DNA from: Gordius sp. MW1
Lineage: Eukaryota; Nematomorpha; Gordioida; Gordea; Gordiidae
Length of the DNA: 64,000 nt
Assembly (NCBI GenBank): GCA_964036665.1
Contig: OZ038527.1
Span: 24,265,901-24,329,900, forward strand
Direction of reading: 5' to 3'
Position numbers and translations under genes: made by a program. Position 1 is the stretch's first letter; the number at the start of each line of letters is the position of its first letter. This document shows positions 12,121 to 23,210 of this stretch, in pieces. The notes below the pieces were generated by a model. That model ran no database searches and was not told where the DNA came from. It worked only from the letters and a program-made list of their open reading frames with translations.

Positions 12121-13477
12121 TCCGAAAGATAAAGTCATTACGTTAAAAGCTTAAAAATATGAATCGATACACTTGTAAAACAAGAGTCGAATGTATAGTG
12201 GAATTGGATATGGGTCGAGAAACGATGAAGGCTCTATTTAAGATATCTGCGAGAAATAGTCTAGCAAAAAGAATGTTAATCCCCCTAATAACGTAAAATA
12301 TGAAAATCGGTCATTGCATATCGAGTCTCTAAATTTGAAGGAATCAATAAATATTCCTAGCTGTAAGGTTACCAGGTGGCGCTTTTGCAGCCTAACCATA
12401 GACCAATATTACAATGGACTAGCGAATAGCTGATGTTTCATCAAATTAATTAATTATTTAGAACCCATTTTAAGTGGGGCCTCTATTACTTTTAAGGCTT
12501 AAATATAATGTAGTATAGATGGCGTTAATGTTAACTTTAGCCATAATATATAATCTCCTCAAATATGGAATGTGTTATATAACTTGAACTAATTAAAAAG
12601 TAGTCTCAAATTTAATTCATTTAACATAAGTTTTTTTCCCTTGTTAAGGGCTTTTCTAATGCGATATTAACCTTATATAAATTTTTTAAAATATTATATT
12701 ATTCACTGCAATTTAATAGCTCACTTATTTGGCACATCCCTCTCTCCCATCGCTTTGTTATAATACGCGTGCTAATGCCAGATTTGGCTAAATTTTTGCC
12801 TAAAAATAAATAAAGACCGTTGAAATAATTTTTCTGACCCTGATCCAAGACCAAAATCCTTGGTAATCTTTGCGCCCTATTTCAGCCTGGCCCGACATCT
12901 TAACTGCCTTTTAATACATTTATTTAAAAAATAATGTCACCTCTCCCTTCCCACCCATTTCCCCCCTTTTGTTATTTTCAAAAATTTCTAGATGTGTACC
13001 GCTGTAAAAACCGAGTTATTTAGAGGAAGAATCGGAATTAAAGATCTGCACGGGTAGGCAAGACCCGCGGGCGGGTACGGAGGGGCTTTGAAGTAGAATA
13101 TCCTTAAAGGGCTGGGCTCGCGCGGGCCAATTTTTAAACGGGAACGTGTCCAAGATTTTGTAAATAGTCCTAGAATTGATATTAAATATAGGGTAGTTAA
13201 AGAATTTTTTTGAAATCTTTTAATATGGATTCTTAGTGTTTAAAACATAAAGTTTTTGATGATAAAATATAATTAAGCAGCCTTAATCCCTAGATTAAAA
13301 TGAAAATGGTGTTTATATTAATTTAATCATAATTTAGAAATGTTCATTTCATTCATCTTGCATTTCGTGTTATATTAATCTTAACCAATCAGGTCTTGTT
13401 TAATTTTTTTCCTATTATATGACTAAGTTTTCACATACTATTAAAGTAGTCTGTAAAACTAATTAATAACACTTTGA

Positions 13478-13630
13478 TATTAATTGCTATGCAATTTATG
13501 GGCTCGTTTTTTGGTGTCCGTCCGTCCGTCCGTTGTCCGTTACCCTCCCTATCTATTTGCATTGGGTATATTAGGTTATCGCTTTTTTAAATTAATGCAT
13601 GAGAAAGAGGTGCCCCACCCCTTATCTCTA
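13478..13630 (+). repeat. Long inverted repeat, left copy, with (TCCG)n
   Basis: Starts taattgctatgcaatttatgg, then gctcg, then tccgtccgtccgttgtccg, then a unique block to ggtgccccacccc. Its reverse complement closes the array at about 17000-17215. The core ttgctatgcaattta also recurs at 13785, 15531, 23558, 36938 and 8948, so it may be the terminus of a widespread element. Confidence 0.8.
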
Positions 13631-13663
13631 TGTCCCTCGCTTTCGGGCGGGGTCGGGTTTTAA

Positions 13664-14137
13664 TTGCTACGTTTAATTAAAACTCGGGCCTTCGGCCCTC
13701 GTGGGAAGAGGGAGAAGGGAAGGGAAGAGGGGAAGGGAAGGGGGGACGACTCATCTGTACTTCGTATAAATGTATCATATTTGCTATGCAATTTATGGGC
13801 GAGAAAGGTGGGAGGGGGCGAGAATGACTATAGGGGGTATTAAATGCCTAATGATTAATTAATTATTTATACAAATTTTCCATTTATAGGCAAAATGTAA
13901 TATAGGCAAAATGTAATATAGGCAAGGGTTAGGGTTAGATTTAGTGTTTGCATCTAGTTGCGTATTACATTAGTTTTTATGGCTTTTAGTGATTATGGGT
14001 CTAACAAACATTATATTATAAAACATCACAATGTTAAGAATTTGCAGAATTGCTGGGAGAAATTTTTTGTTGAATTTAAACAATTTTTAATTAAAAAAAT
14101 CAAAAATTGGCCAATGGTCATTTTTTCTCCATTGGTA
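13664..14137 (+). repeat. Module P, copy 1 (purine-rich block, telomere-like motif, small ORF)
   Basis: The module opens with the stem-forming cgggccttcggccctcg, continues with a G/A-only tract (gggaagggaagaggggaagg), then tgctatgcaatttatgggcg. It ends with repeated aggcaaaatgtaatat units and caagggttagggttag. The small ORF described separately follows. Near-identical copies are at 15429-15870 (same orientation) and 23672-23215 (inverted). Confidence 0.85.
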
Positions 14138-14152
14138 ACAATACATTGTTGA
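13979..14152 (+). CDS. Unrecognised small ORF MAFSDYGSNK..., copy 1 (57 aa)
   Basis: The ATG at 13979 opens a 57-aa reading frame starting MAFSDYGSNKHYIIK and rich in K, F, N and W. I recognise no domain. The same frame recurs in module P copies at 15730 and (inverted) 23355, with only a few substitutions in the shared first 45 residues. The C-termini differ because each copy runs into a different junction. It may be an initial exon of an element-encoded protein, or an accidental ORF kept by recent duplication. Confidence 0.35.
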   Translation: MAFSDYGSNKHYIIKHHNVKNLQNCWEKFFVEFKQFLIKKIKNWPMVIFSPLVTIHC

Positions 14153-15415
14153 TAAACAGGAATTAAAATAATCACTTACAGGGTGGTAGAAGTTTCATAA
14201 CTTTCAAAATTGCTTAAAGAAATTAGAACCTGGCCAATAAATTCATAATAAGTTTACAGGTGATATATCAAAAATTGTAAATGATGGTTGAAATCAAACT
14301 ACATGCAAAATATATACAATGATTGGTACTAACCATTGAAAAAAAAGCAATATAAAATAAGTAGGCAATATAATGTAGATAAATGAAAGACAAAACCTAA
14401 TTTTATGCAAGAACACAAAAAAACAAAAATAGTAATCTTTAAAATAAATAATTCAATGTGTAAAAATGGATTTGAAAGAGTATTAATGTTGAAAGCCTAA
14501 AGACTAACACATGCAAGAAACAATCATGAACAAAATATCACATTTGAGAATAAATAAAAATAATTTAGAAAATTTTCAACAATACACTGGTGATAAACAG
14601 AAATTAAGATAATCACTTACAGGGTGGTAGGAGTTTCATAATCTTCAAAATTGCTTAAAGGAATCAGAACCTGGCCAATAAATTCTTAATAAATTTACAG
14701 GTGATATATCAAAAAATTGTAAATGATGGTTGAAATCAAACTACATGCAAAATATACAATGATTGGTCCTAACCATTGAAAATCTTTCAATTTTAACTAT
14801 TTGGCCAAAAGATATGTCTAATTACAAACTAAATAAGAAAAATTTAATCTGCCTAACTTAATGATTATTTCATTATCAACAATACATTGTTGACAAACAG
14901 AAATTAAAATAATCACTTACAGGGTAGTAGAAGTTTCATAATTTTCAAAATTGCTTAAAGGAATCAGAACCTGGCCAATAAATTCATAATAAGTTTACAG
15001 GTGATATATCAAAAAATTGTAAATGATGGTTGAAATCAAACTACATGTAAAATATATATAATGATTGGTACTAACCATTGAAAAAAAAGCAATATAAAAT
15101 AAGTAGGCAATATAATGTAGATAAATGATAGACAAAACCTAATTTTATGCAAGAACACAAAAAAACAAAAATAGTAATCTTTAAAATAAATAATTCAATG
15201 TGTAAAAATGGATTTGAAAGAATATTAATGTTGAAAGCCTAAACACTAGCACATGCAAGAAACAATCATGAACAAAATATCACATTTGAGAATAAATAAA
15301 AATAATTTAGAAAATTTTCAACAATACACTGGTGATAATCAGAAATTAAGATAATCACTTACAGGGTGGTAGGAGTTTCATAATCTTCAAAATTGCTTAA
15401 ATAACGTTGAATTGA
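14138..15415 (+). repeat. 740-bp higher-order tandem repeat (440 + 300 bp units)
   Basis: Four monomers begin with aacaatac(a/t)(c/t)tg(g/t)tga at 14138, 14578, 14878 and 15318. They share a start through the 'gtaaatgatggttgaaatc' block and then have alternating ends. The long form (14138 and 14878, 440 bp) continues into aaaaaaaagcaatataaaat. The short form (14578, 300 bp) continues into aatctttcaattttaac. The last monomer is cut off at about 15410. This long/short alternation is a two-monomer higher-order period. The reverse complement is at 21930-23210. Confidence 0.88.
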
Positions 15416-15428
15416 TAGATATTTAAAA

Positions 15429-15870
15429 AAAAACTCGGGCCTTCGGCCCTCGTGGGAAGGGGGAGAAGGGAAGGGAAGAGGGGAAGGGAAGGGGGGACGA
15501 CTCATCTGTACTTCGTATAAATGTATCATATTTGCTATGCAATTTATGGGCGAGAAAGGTGGGAAGGGGCGAGAATGCCTATAGGGGGGTATTAAATGCC
15601 TAATGATTAATTAATTATTTATACAAATTTTCCATTATAGGCAAAATGTAATATAGGCAAAATGTAATATAGGCAAGGGTTAGGGTTAGATTTAGTGTTT
15701 GCATCTAGTTGCGTATTACATTAGTTTTTATGGCCTTTAGTGATTATGGGTCTAACAAACATTATATTATAAAACAACACAATGTTAAGAATTTGCAGAA
15801 TTGTTGGGAGAAATTTTTTGTTGAATTTGAACAATTTTTAATTAAAAAAATCAAAAATTTGGCCAATGGT
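15429..15870 (+). repeat. Module P, copy 2
   Basis: Same order as copy 1: actcgggccttcggccctcg, purine-rich tract, tgctatgcaatttatgggcg, repeated aggcaaaatgtaatat, ggttagggttag and the small ORF. Differences from copy 1 are few, indicating recent duplication. It joins directly to the palindromic satellite. Confidence 0.85.
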
Positions 15871-16017
15871 CACTTTTTCTCTATTGGTCAGTACCAACAG
15901 ATACTCTATAAGTCAATGATAGCCAAAAAAACGGGAAAAAAAATTTTGATGCTCACTTTGGCCAATGGTCATTTTTTACATTGGTCAGCAGCCAGCACAC
16001 GGTATAAGTGGATATAA
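15730..16017 (+). CDS. Unrecognised small ORF MAFSDYGSNK..., copy 2 (95 aa)
   Basis: The ATG at 15730 opens a 95-aa frame. Its first 45 residues match copy 1 apart from a few changes (for example H to Q and K to E). It then reads through into the satellite units, so the second half is encoded by repeat DNA (the LANGHF motif is ttggccaatggtcatttt translated). No known domain. The C-terminal half is almost certainly meaningless. Confidence 0.3.
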   Translation: MAFSDYGSNKHYIIKQHNVKNLQNCWEKFFVEFEQFLIKKIKNLANGHFFSIGQYQQILYKSMIAKKTGKKILMLTLANGHFLHWSAASTRYKWI

Positions 16018-16840
16018 ATTCATAAGAGTAAAAAAACGAAAAAAAAAATTTCGAATCACATTTTGGCCAATGGTCATTTTTTTCCATTGGTCAGCAGCCA
16101 GGACACGGTAAAAGTGGATATAAATTCATAATAGTAAAAAAAACGAAAAAAAAGTTTTCGAATCACATTTTGGCCAATGGTCATTTTATTCCATTGGTCA
16201 GCAGCCAGCGGACGGCCAAAAAGTCATAATAGCAATGGTAGGAACAGGAACAATCATAATAGTCAAAAAAAAACGAAAAAAGTAATTTCGATTCACATTT
16301 TGGCCAATGGTCATTTTTTCCATCGGTCAGGAGCCAGCGGACGGCCAAAAAGTCATAATAGCAATGGTAGTAACAGGAACAATCATAATAGTCAAAAAAA
16401 AACGAAAAAATAAACTCGGATTCACATTTTGGCCAATGGTCATTTTTTTCATTGGTTAGCAGCCAACGGACGGCCAAAAAGTCTTATTATCAATGATAGT
16501 AACAAGAACAATCATAAGAGTCAAAAAAAACTCCGGGATTCTAACCCAAAAACTAGTTAAATTGCACAGCAATTAAAAGTAAACAACTTTTATTTATGTT
16601 TATTATATAACATTGGTCAGCAGCCAGCGGACGGCCAAAAAGTCATAATAGCAATGGTAGAAACAGGAACAATCATAATAGTCAAAAAAAACGAAAAAAA
16701 TAATTTCGATTCACATTTTGGCCAATGGTCATTTTTTTCATTGGTCAGCAGCCAGCGGACGGCCAAAAATTCTTATTATCAATGATAGTAACAAGAACAA
16801 TCATAAGAGTCAAAAAAAACTCCGGGATTGGATTCTAACC
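15859..16840 (+). repeat. Palindromic satellite: CCAATGG...CCATTGG units, left arm
   Basis: Units start with ttggccaatggtcattttt at 15859, 15958, 16063, 16170, 16300, 16429 and 16718. Spacing is about 99-130 bp (one gap of 289). Each unit carries ccaatgg, a T-rich spacer of about 10 nt, and ccattgg, so a stem-loop can form per unit. Then follow cagcagccagcggacggcc and an A-rich tract with caatcataatag. Early units lack the ggacggcc part (ggacacgg instead), showing evolution along the array. The same satellite in inverted orientation is at 18630-18845 and 21166-21500. Confidence 0.88.
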
Positions 16841-17215
16841 CCAAAACTAGTTAAATTGTATAGCAATTAAAAAGTAAACAACTTTTATTTATGTTTATTA
16901 TATAACTAGTTAAATTGCATAGCATTAAAAGTAAACAACTTTTATCTATGTTTATTATATAGATAATTTAACAAATCTTATATATAACACACCGAGGGAG
17001 ATAGAGATGAGGGGTGGGGCACCTCTTATGCATTAATTTAAAAAATAACACAGCGAGGGAGATAGAGATGAGGGGTGGGGCACCTCTTTCTCATGCATTA
17101 ATTTAAAAAAGCGATAACCTAATATACCCAATGCAAATAGATAGGGAGGGCAACGGACAACGGACGGACGGACGGACACTAAAAAACGAGCCCATAAATT
17201 GCATAGCAATTAATA
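16840..17215 (-). repeat. Long inverted repeat, right copy, with (CGGA)n
   Basis: Contains a short duplication of gagggagatagagatgagg. It then ends gcgataacctaatataccc, gggcaacggacaacggacgg and cgagcccataaattgcatagcaattaat, the reverse complement of 13478-13630. Upstream, aactagttaaattgcatagc with taaacaacttttatttatg occurs three times (about 16550, 16850 and 16905). Confidence 0.82.
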
Positions 17216-17237
17216 TAGCCGGTTAACGTATATTTAT

Positions 17238-18580
17238 CATAGACTAATAATAAACATAGACTGCCGAACAGCTGTTTTTCTGTATCTAAATAGCTTGCGC
17301 TAAATTCAGCCAATTTTAACGCTTCGTCCGCCATTTTAAAATAGGAAAGTATATCAAGTAATATATCCATTGCAACATTAATATAAGGAATACGTCATCT
17401 AAGCTACGTCCCCCTTTTTATAACCAACTACCACCAGCCATTTTTCAAGTTAGTTACGTTTAATTAGATTTTCTCATTATACTTAACAATAATTTATCCC
17501 CATGTTTTACATATAAATAGATGAAGCATTGCAGTCTATGCCATTTGTATATAGGATCTAGTCGAAACATAGGATTTCACAAGTGATATATTGTTTTAAT
17601 ATTAATTTTTTAATTTAGATTTCCTGTGAAGAATAAAAATTTGGTAGAAAAATGGATACAAGTTATGGGTCCACAATTTATTTTAAAGAAGAACTCCCTT
17701 ATATGCTCAAACCATTTCGAGCAGAAAGACTATTATCCTTCGAAGTTAAATAATAGGCTTCGGGAGACGGCTGTCCCCAAAATTCATGTAAATAGCAAAA
17801 TTTCAGCAAAAGCTCTTCAAGATATTACAAACACCCATGATACCCAAAATAAGGTAATATTGCTTTATCCATGTGCAAATATGATTTAATAACATGCCTT
17901 CTTAAAACCTGTAAAATTAATTGTAAACTACTATGTTTAAATTTTAATTTATAATTTTACCAATTTAATTAATCAAAACTTTAAAACTAACATGAGGCAA
18001 AAGTTAAATCAGGCAATTACTTTTACAGGTCAATAAAGGATATGATCCCATTCAATTAGTGTTTTAATACGATCTTATATATATTGTGCAATATTTATAA
18101 ACGTTATATACTGTATTTTTGAATAAACTTATTGTTTAATTTACAATTCAGATGTAGCAGGGATCTTTTTATTTTTTACTTTTTATGAATATAGACCTTT
18201 TTTTGCTCTATAACAGGATCTTTTTTATTCATGTTAAAAGTTTTAAAAAATTTAAATACGTCCCTTTCCCTTTTTTAAAATACTTCCCACAGATAAGTTC
18301 CTGAAAAAACTTTGCCTTAAAAATGCCCAAGCATTATCACTATAAATTTGAAATTCAAATGTAATATAGATGGCGCTAAATTTATAGTTCTATTTGTTCA
18401 CATTACATATTAAATTGTTAGTAATTAGTCTTTAAACTTAAATTTTATCTATTTTAAGCTTTTATAAATTGAAACAATTTTTGTATGTCCTAATTAACCC
18501 ATAAAAAATTTAATTTTCTTGATTCATTTTAAATTTGAGCTCATTTCATTAGATTTATATATAGGTCGAATTAGTCTATG
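17238..18580 (+). mobile_element. P-element-like DNA transposon carrying a THAP domain
   Basis: The termini catagactaat (17238) and attagtctatg (ending 18580) are 11-bp perfect inverted repeats beginning with CA. Flanks are atatttat (17230-17237) and gtatttat (18581-18588), seven of eight identical. The unoccupied version of this target survives in the inverted copy at about 21889-21925 (complement gttaacgtgtatttatacac), which shows the original target was gtatttat and the left copy changed G to A. Eight-bp TSDs, CA-starting ends and a THAP DNA-binding domain are the hallmarks of P-superfamily transposons. At 1343 bp the element has room only for the N-terminal exons, so it is an internally deleted derivative. 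Confidence 0.82.
17521..17853 (+). CDS. THAP zinc-finger domain, two exons (transposase N-terminus remnant)
   Basis: Exon 1 is 17521-17582. A 36-bp intron (gtgata...tttag, 17583-17618) follows, then exon 2 (17619-17853, donor AAG|gtaata). The joined protein has C4-x2-C7, the FHKFP box at 19-23, W33, ICSNHF with C50-x2-H53, and AVPKI at 72-76. These are all the invariant THAP features: the C2CH zinc ligands plus the W, F and AVP positions. THAP domains bind specific DNA, including transposon ends in P-type transposases and in host THAP proteins. No downstream catalytic exon is visible before the element's right end, so the product is truncated. It could be a host-gene fragment, but the surrounding TIR and TSD favour a transposon origin. 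Confidence 0.85.
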
Positions 18581-18845
18581 GTATTTATACACCGTTTCAA
18601 TAACTAATATGGTATGGTCCAATATATTAAAAATCTGGCTGCTGACCAATGGACTAAAATGACCATTGGCCAAAATGTTATTCAAAAATTTTTTTTTCGT
18701 TTTTTTTGACTATTATGATTGTTCCTGTTCCTACTATTGCTATTATGACTTTTTGGCCGTCCGCTGGCTACTGACCAATGGAAAAAATGATCATTGGCCA
18801 AAATGTGATTCGAAAATATTTTTTCGTTTTTTTTACTCTTATGAA
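18581..18845 (-). repeat. Palindromic satellite, inverted arm, first part
   Basis: After cgtttcaataactaatatgg and ggtccaatatatt the sequence becomes satellite in reverse orientation (ctgctgaccaatgg...ccattggccaaaatg, then tactattgctattatgac). It stops at cttatgaa, where the 2.3-kb hAT is inserted, and resumes at 21166. Confidence 0.82.
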
Positions 18846-21157
18846 CAGAGCTGTTAAGTAACTAGTTACATGTAACTAGTTCTTGTAACTAGTTCCTTTT
18901 CTTCAGTAAAGTAACTGTAACCAGTTACTTTTACTTCAGGGTAACTGTAACTGTAGTTAGTTACATTATTTCAGTAACTGTGTAACTAAAGTTAAAGTTA
19001 CTTTTTATATATTAAAATTTTTTCTATTAAATATTCAAATTACACGTCCAGGTTGTGTACTTCACTTTAATTTAAATTTCCCGCGCATATTTGAATTTCG
19101 AATAGATAATCTATTTTATCAGTAAATTACCAATATTATATAAAATATTATTTTAGTACAAATTTGTATTCCAGAAATTTAAAGAAGTGACACAACAGGT
19201 AAAAAATGCAATGAACATTTAATGAATTTTAATTGGTTATCTCTTATCAATTGTTCAATTCTTTTTATATATGTGCAAAACAAATTTTTATCAACTTAAA
19301 ATATCATATGATTTTGGCCCAACCTCTAAATTTAAATTTTGAAAGGCATTACTTTAGTATTTACAATATTAATGAATGTTATTGAAATAATAATATATTT
19401 TAATGGATGTTATTTAAATGCTCATTAAATAAACTTAATAATGCTCAGTTATAAATATAAAATGCTCAGTAATTTCAAAAAAATGCTCAATAATTACAAT
19501 TAATAATACTCAATATGAATCTATTTAGCGTTAATATTTTATAAAAATAAAGTTAAATTGAGTTTGTGGAAATTAAAATAGTTTTTTATTCTGGCTACAT
19601 TAAACAGATTGGAGACCTTATTGTTAAATTTTTATCAATTAAAAGGTATCTTAGTGTCTTGAATTTTTTCCTCCCTTCTCACCCTTCAAATAAATATGGC
19701 AAATTAGAAAAGTTATGAAAAGTAATGACCTATATTTCCCATTCTAAAATGCTCTATCTCTCCCTTTTTAAATTTTACTATGCTTGTGTTTATAATGTAT
19801 TTATTTGTAAATTTATTGAGAGTTATCAATCTTAAACTTTATAAAGACAAAATATAAAATTTTTATTTGAATATAATCACAAAATAATTATTAACAATTG
19901 AAAATGGAAAATAGACAAATTTTGCTGGATACAACTTTCATTTCAAAAACCTAAAATTTGTTATATAATCAGTGTTAAATTATCTAAACTTACTACTACT
20001 TAACAATAAATGCTGATTTAGCCTTTAAGGGTCTACCTCGCTTTCTTTTTTGCCCCAAACTTTTGGCTTCGTTAGGTGGTTGGCAAAATTTAGTTTAATT
20101 GCCAACAAAACCACATGCTTGCAAATATATTGTATAAAAAACAACAATTTCACTTGCCTTTAAAGCATTATTCACAATCATTTGGAAATTTACATAGCGA
20201 AAGCCAAAAATTCTTTGACATTGCTAATGTATTTTCACTAATCATAATACTTCTTGCTGGTAAACAATACTCAGTAATATTAAGATGTTTTTGGCAGGCT
20301 ATTAATATTATTTCTTGCAAATTCATAACCTTCTGTCCATAGCTTCAAATATTTCATAGGTTTTGACAAATATTTGGAGTATCCCCTACCATTTCTCAAG
20401 TTTTATTAAATTTACAACAAATTGGAACCCTTAAGAGGTGTAACCCTCTAAAAGAAGCATTCATTAAAGGGATTAATAAAAGGTACAAAGCTATGCATGT
20501 TAAACATAAAATATTATAGATTTCCCGATCTATATAGTTTGGATAATTTGGTTGCAACGATCCTCCATCCAATTTTTAAAACAAGTTGGCCGTGGATCCG
20601 TCTTGAGAAAGACAAGAGAATTAAAGAAGACACCTTAAATTTCATTAATTCATTGATCCCTAACTAGGAGGAAAGACAGGACCTAGAGGAACCAAATACG
20701 TTCGATTTTTTTTATCTTTCAAAGTCGAAAAGTATTCAAGAGTGCATTCACACATTTATATATTCGAATTATAGTGATTTTTTATAATATAGAATAATTT
20801 CCCTAAATTGAAGAAACATGTCATTAAATTCAATGTACCCCTACCATCTAGCGCCCTCCGTCTTAATTTTTAGTGAAAAACCAACTAGCTTAGTAGATGA
20901 CAATATAGAAAATAACGTATTATTGAAATCGAATCATAATTTATTACCTTCTGATTTTTATATAAATGTTTAACAAATAATATCAAAAAATATTGCTTTT
21001 TGTAACTTTAGGTGTAACTAGTTCCATCAGGTAAGTAACTGGAACTGTAATCAGTTACATTTGTAAATTTGTAACTGTAACTGTAATTAGTTACATTTTT
21101 TGTGAAAGTAACTGTAACTTAACTAGTTACTGTGGTAAAGTAACTTTAACAGCTCTG
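18846..21157 (+). mobile_element. hAT element inserted in the satellite, transposase decayed
   Basis: The ends cagagctgttaagtaac and (complement of right) cagagctgttaaagttac are inverted repeats. The perfect 8-bp duplication cttatgaa flanks it (18838-18845 and 21158-21165). Both ends are packed with gtaactagttac/gtaactgtaac subterminal motifs. On the + strand about 20477-20660 encodes ...NLVATILHPIFKTSWPW..., which corresponds to the 'A-T-x-L-D-P-R-F-K' block of hAT transposases, with D and R lost. No intact transposase ORF remains in the 2312 bp. Confidence 0.88.
20477..20660 (+). pseudogene. hAT transposase fragment (LDPRFK region)
   Basis: An open stretch reads ...YRFPDLYSLDNLVATILHPIF... 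then RLEKDKRIKEDTLNFINSL before a stop. The spacing and the A-T-x-L-x-P-x-F-K core fit the insertion-domain/second catalytic region of hAT transposases. The usual D and R are H and I here. It is isolated between stops. Confidence 0.6.
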
Positions 21158-21165
21158 CTTATGAA

Positions 21166-21530
21166 TTTATATCCACTTTTACCCTGTGCTGGCTGCTGAC
21201 CAATGGAAAAAAATGACCATTGGCCAAAATGAGCATCAAAATTTTTTTCCTTTTTTTTGGCTATCATTGACTTATAGAGTATCTGTTGATACTGACCAAT
21301 GGAAAAAAAATGAGCATTGGCCAAATTTTATATATTGTATAACCATTGAAGCTAGTCAGACATTCAATCCACTCAGCTATTAGACCTCAAAATATTTTTG
21401 AATATTATATCACTTATATATAGCATAACATTTTTTTGACCTTCCGCTGGCTACTGACCAATGAAAAAATGATCATTGGCCCAATAAATCGAAAATTTTA
21501 AATTTTTCGTTTTTGAATAGGTTACCATTG
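21166..21530 (-). repeat. Palindromic satellite, inverted arm, second part
   Basis: Continues 18845 after one copy of the hAT duplication: cagctgctgaccaatgg-type units in reverse orientation, including the (complement) 'agtcaatgatagccaaaaaa' variant also seen at 15911. Three units are recognisable before the array fades near 21530. Confidence 0.82.
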
Positions 21531-21930
21531 ATAATTACCCTATGCCCTCCCCTACAAGTACCTATTAATTGTTTAAATTAAAATATTTTGTTCTTGTTGA
21601 TATTTGTTAAATTATCTATAATATATTTTTGATTTTTTTAAGCCTATATTACATTTTGCTCATTTTGGGAACTATTTGAAACGGCGTATAAATACACATT
21701 AACCGGCTATATTTTTAAAGGTTCTGATTGGTTTTTGGCATAATATAACATGTATTACGCAACTAGATGCAAACACTAAATCTAACCCTAACCCTTGCCT
21801 ATATTACATTTTGCATATGTTACATTGCAAAAATACGAAATTAAGGATTTAATAATCATATTTTTAATATATTGGACCACAAATATTAGTTATTGAAGTG
21901 TATAAATACACGTTAACCAGCTATATTTTT
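21530..21930 (-). repeat. Junction modules: empty target of the P-like element and telomere-like block
   Basis: Contains two copies of cgtataaatacac(a/g)ttaacc(g/a)gctatat (about 21684 and 21898). These are the unoccupied counterpart of the DNA flanking 17238-18580. It also contains a partial inverted module P end (tattacgcaactagatgc ... ctaaccctaacccttgcc, 21748-21830). Non-coding. Confidence 0.75.
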
Positions 21931-23210
21931 TTATCTATCAATTCAACGTTATTTAAGCAATTTTGAAGATTATGAAACTCCTACCACCCTGTAAGTGATT
22001 ATCTTAATTTCTGTTTATCACCAGTGTATTGTTGAAAATTTTCTAAATTATATTTATTTATTCTCAAATGTGATATTTTGTTCGTGATTGTTTCTTGCAT
22101 GTGCTAGTGTTTAGGCTTTCAACATTAATATTCTTTCAAATCCATTTTTACACATTGAATTATTTATTTTAAAGATTACTATTTTTGTTTTTTTGTGTTC
22201 TTGCATAAAATTAGGTTTTGTCTATCATTTATCTACATTATATTGCCTACTTATTTTATATTGCTTTTTTTTCAATGGTTAGTACCAGTCATTGTATATA
22301 TTACATGTAGTTTGATTTCAACCATCATTTACAATTTTTTGATATATCACCTTTAAACTTATGAATTTATTGGCCAGGTTCTGATTCCTTTAAGCAATTT
22401 TGAAAATTATGAAACTTCTACTACCCTGTAAGTAATTATTTTAATTTCTGTTTATCAACAATGTATTGTTGAAAATGAAATAATCATTAAGTTAGGCAGA
22501 TTAAATTTTTCTTATTTAGTATGTAATTAGACAGATCTTTTGGCCAAATAGTTAAAATTGAAAGATTTTCAATGGTTAGGACCAATCATTGTATATATTT
22601 TGCATGTAGTTTGATTTCAACCATCATTTACAATTTTTTGATATATCACCTGTAAATTTATTAAGAATTTATTGGCCAGGTTCTGATTCCTTTAAGCAAT
22701 TTTGAAGATTATGAAACTCCTTATCTTAATTTCTGTTTATCACCAGTGTATTGTTGAAAATTTTCTAAATTATTTTTATTTATTCTCAAATGTGATATTT
22801 TGTTCATGATTGTTTCTTGCATGTGTTAGTCTTTAGGCTTTCAACATTAATATTCTTTCAAATCCATTTTTACACATTGAATTATTTATTTTAAAAATTA
22901 CTATTTTTGTTTTTTTGTGTTCTTGCATAAAATTAGGTTTTGTCTTTCATTTATCTACATTATATTGCCTACTTATTTTATATTGCTTTTTTTCAATGGT
23001 TAGTACCAATCATTGTATATATTTTGCATGTAGTTTGATTTCAACCATCATTTTCAATTTTTTGATATATCACCTGTAAACTTATTATGAATTTATTGGC
23101 CAGGTTCTGATTCCTTTAAGCAATTTTGAAAATTATGAAACTTCTACCACCCTGTAAGTGATTATTTTAATTTCTGTTTATCAACAATGTATTGTTAACA
23201 ATGGAGAAAA
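21930..23210 (-). repeat. 740-bp higher-order repeat, inverted arm
   Basis: Reverse complement of 14138-15415. The aacaatac...tga monomer starts appear as complement at about 22035, 22467, 22755 and 23195, with the same long/short alternation. Small deletions distinguish it; for example, the third monomer lacks the ccaccctgtaagtgatt part near 22720. Confidence 0.85.

Noticed and set aside
13505-13530. (TCCG)n and tandem repeats as a CRISPR array
   Set aside because: Eukaryotic context, no regular spacer/repeat pattern. It is a short microsatellite inside an inverted repeat.
13925-13945. ggttagggttag as an interstitial telomere
   Set aside because: Only two TTAGGG-like units inside a repeated module, always in the same context. 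Part of module P, not a telomere tract.
16177-16477. ORFs on both strands over the satellite (NSNGRNRNNHNSQKK / FFDYYDCSC repeats)
   Set aside because: The protein repeats simply mirror the 130-bp tandem unit on each strand. No conserved start, and frames vary with unit length.
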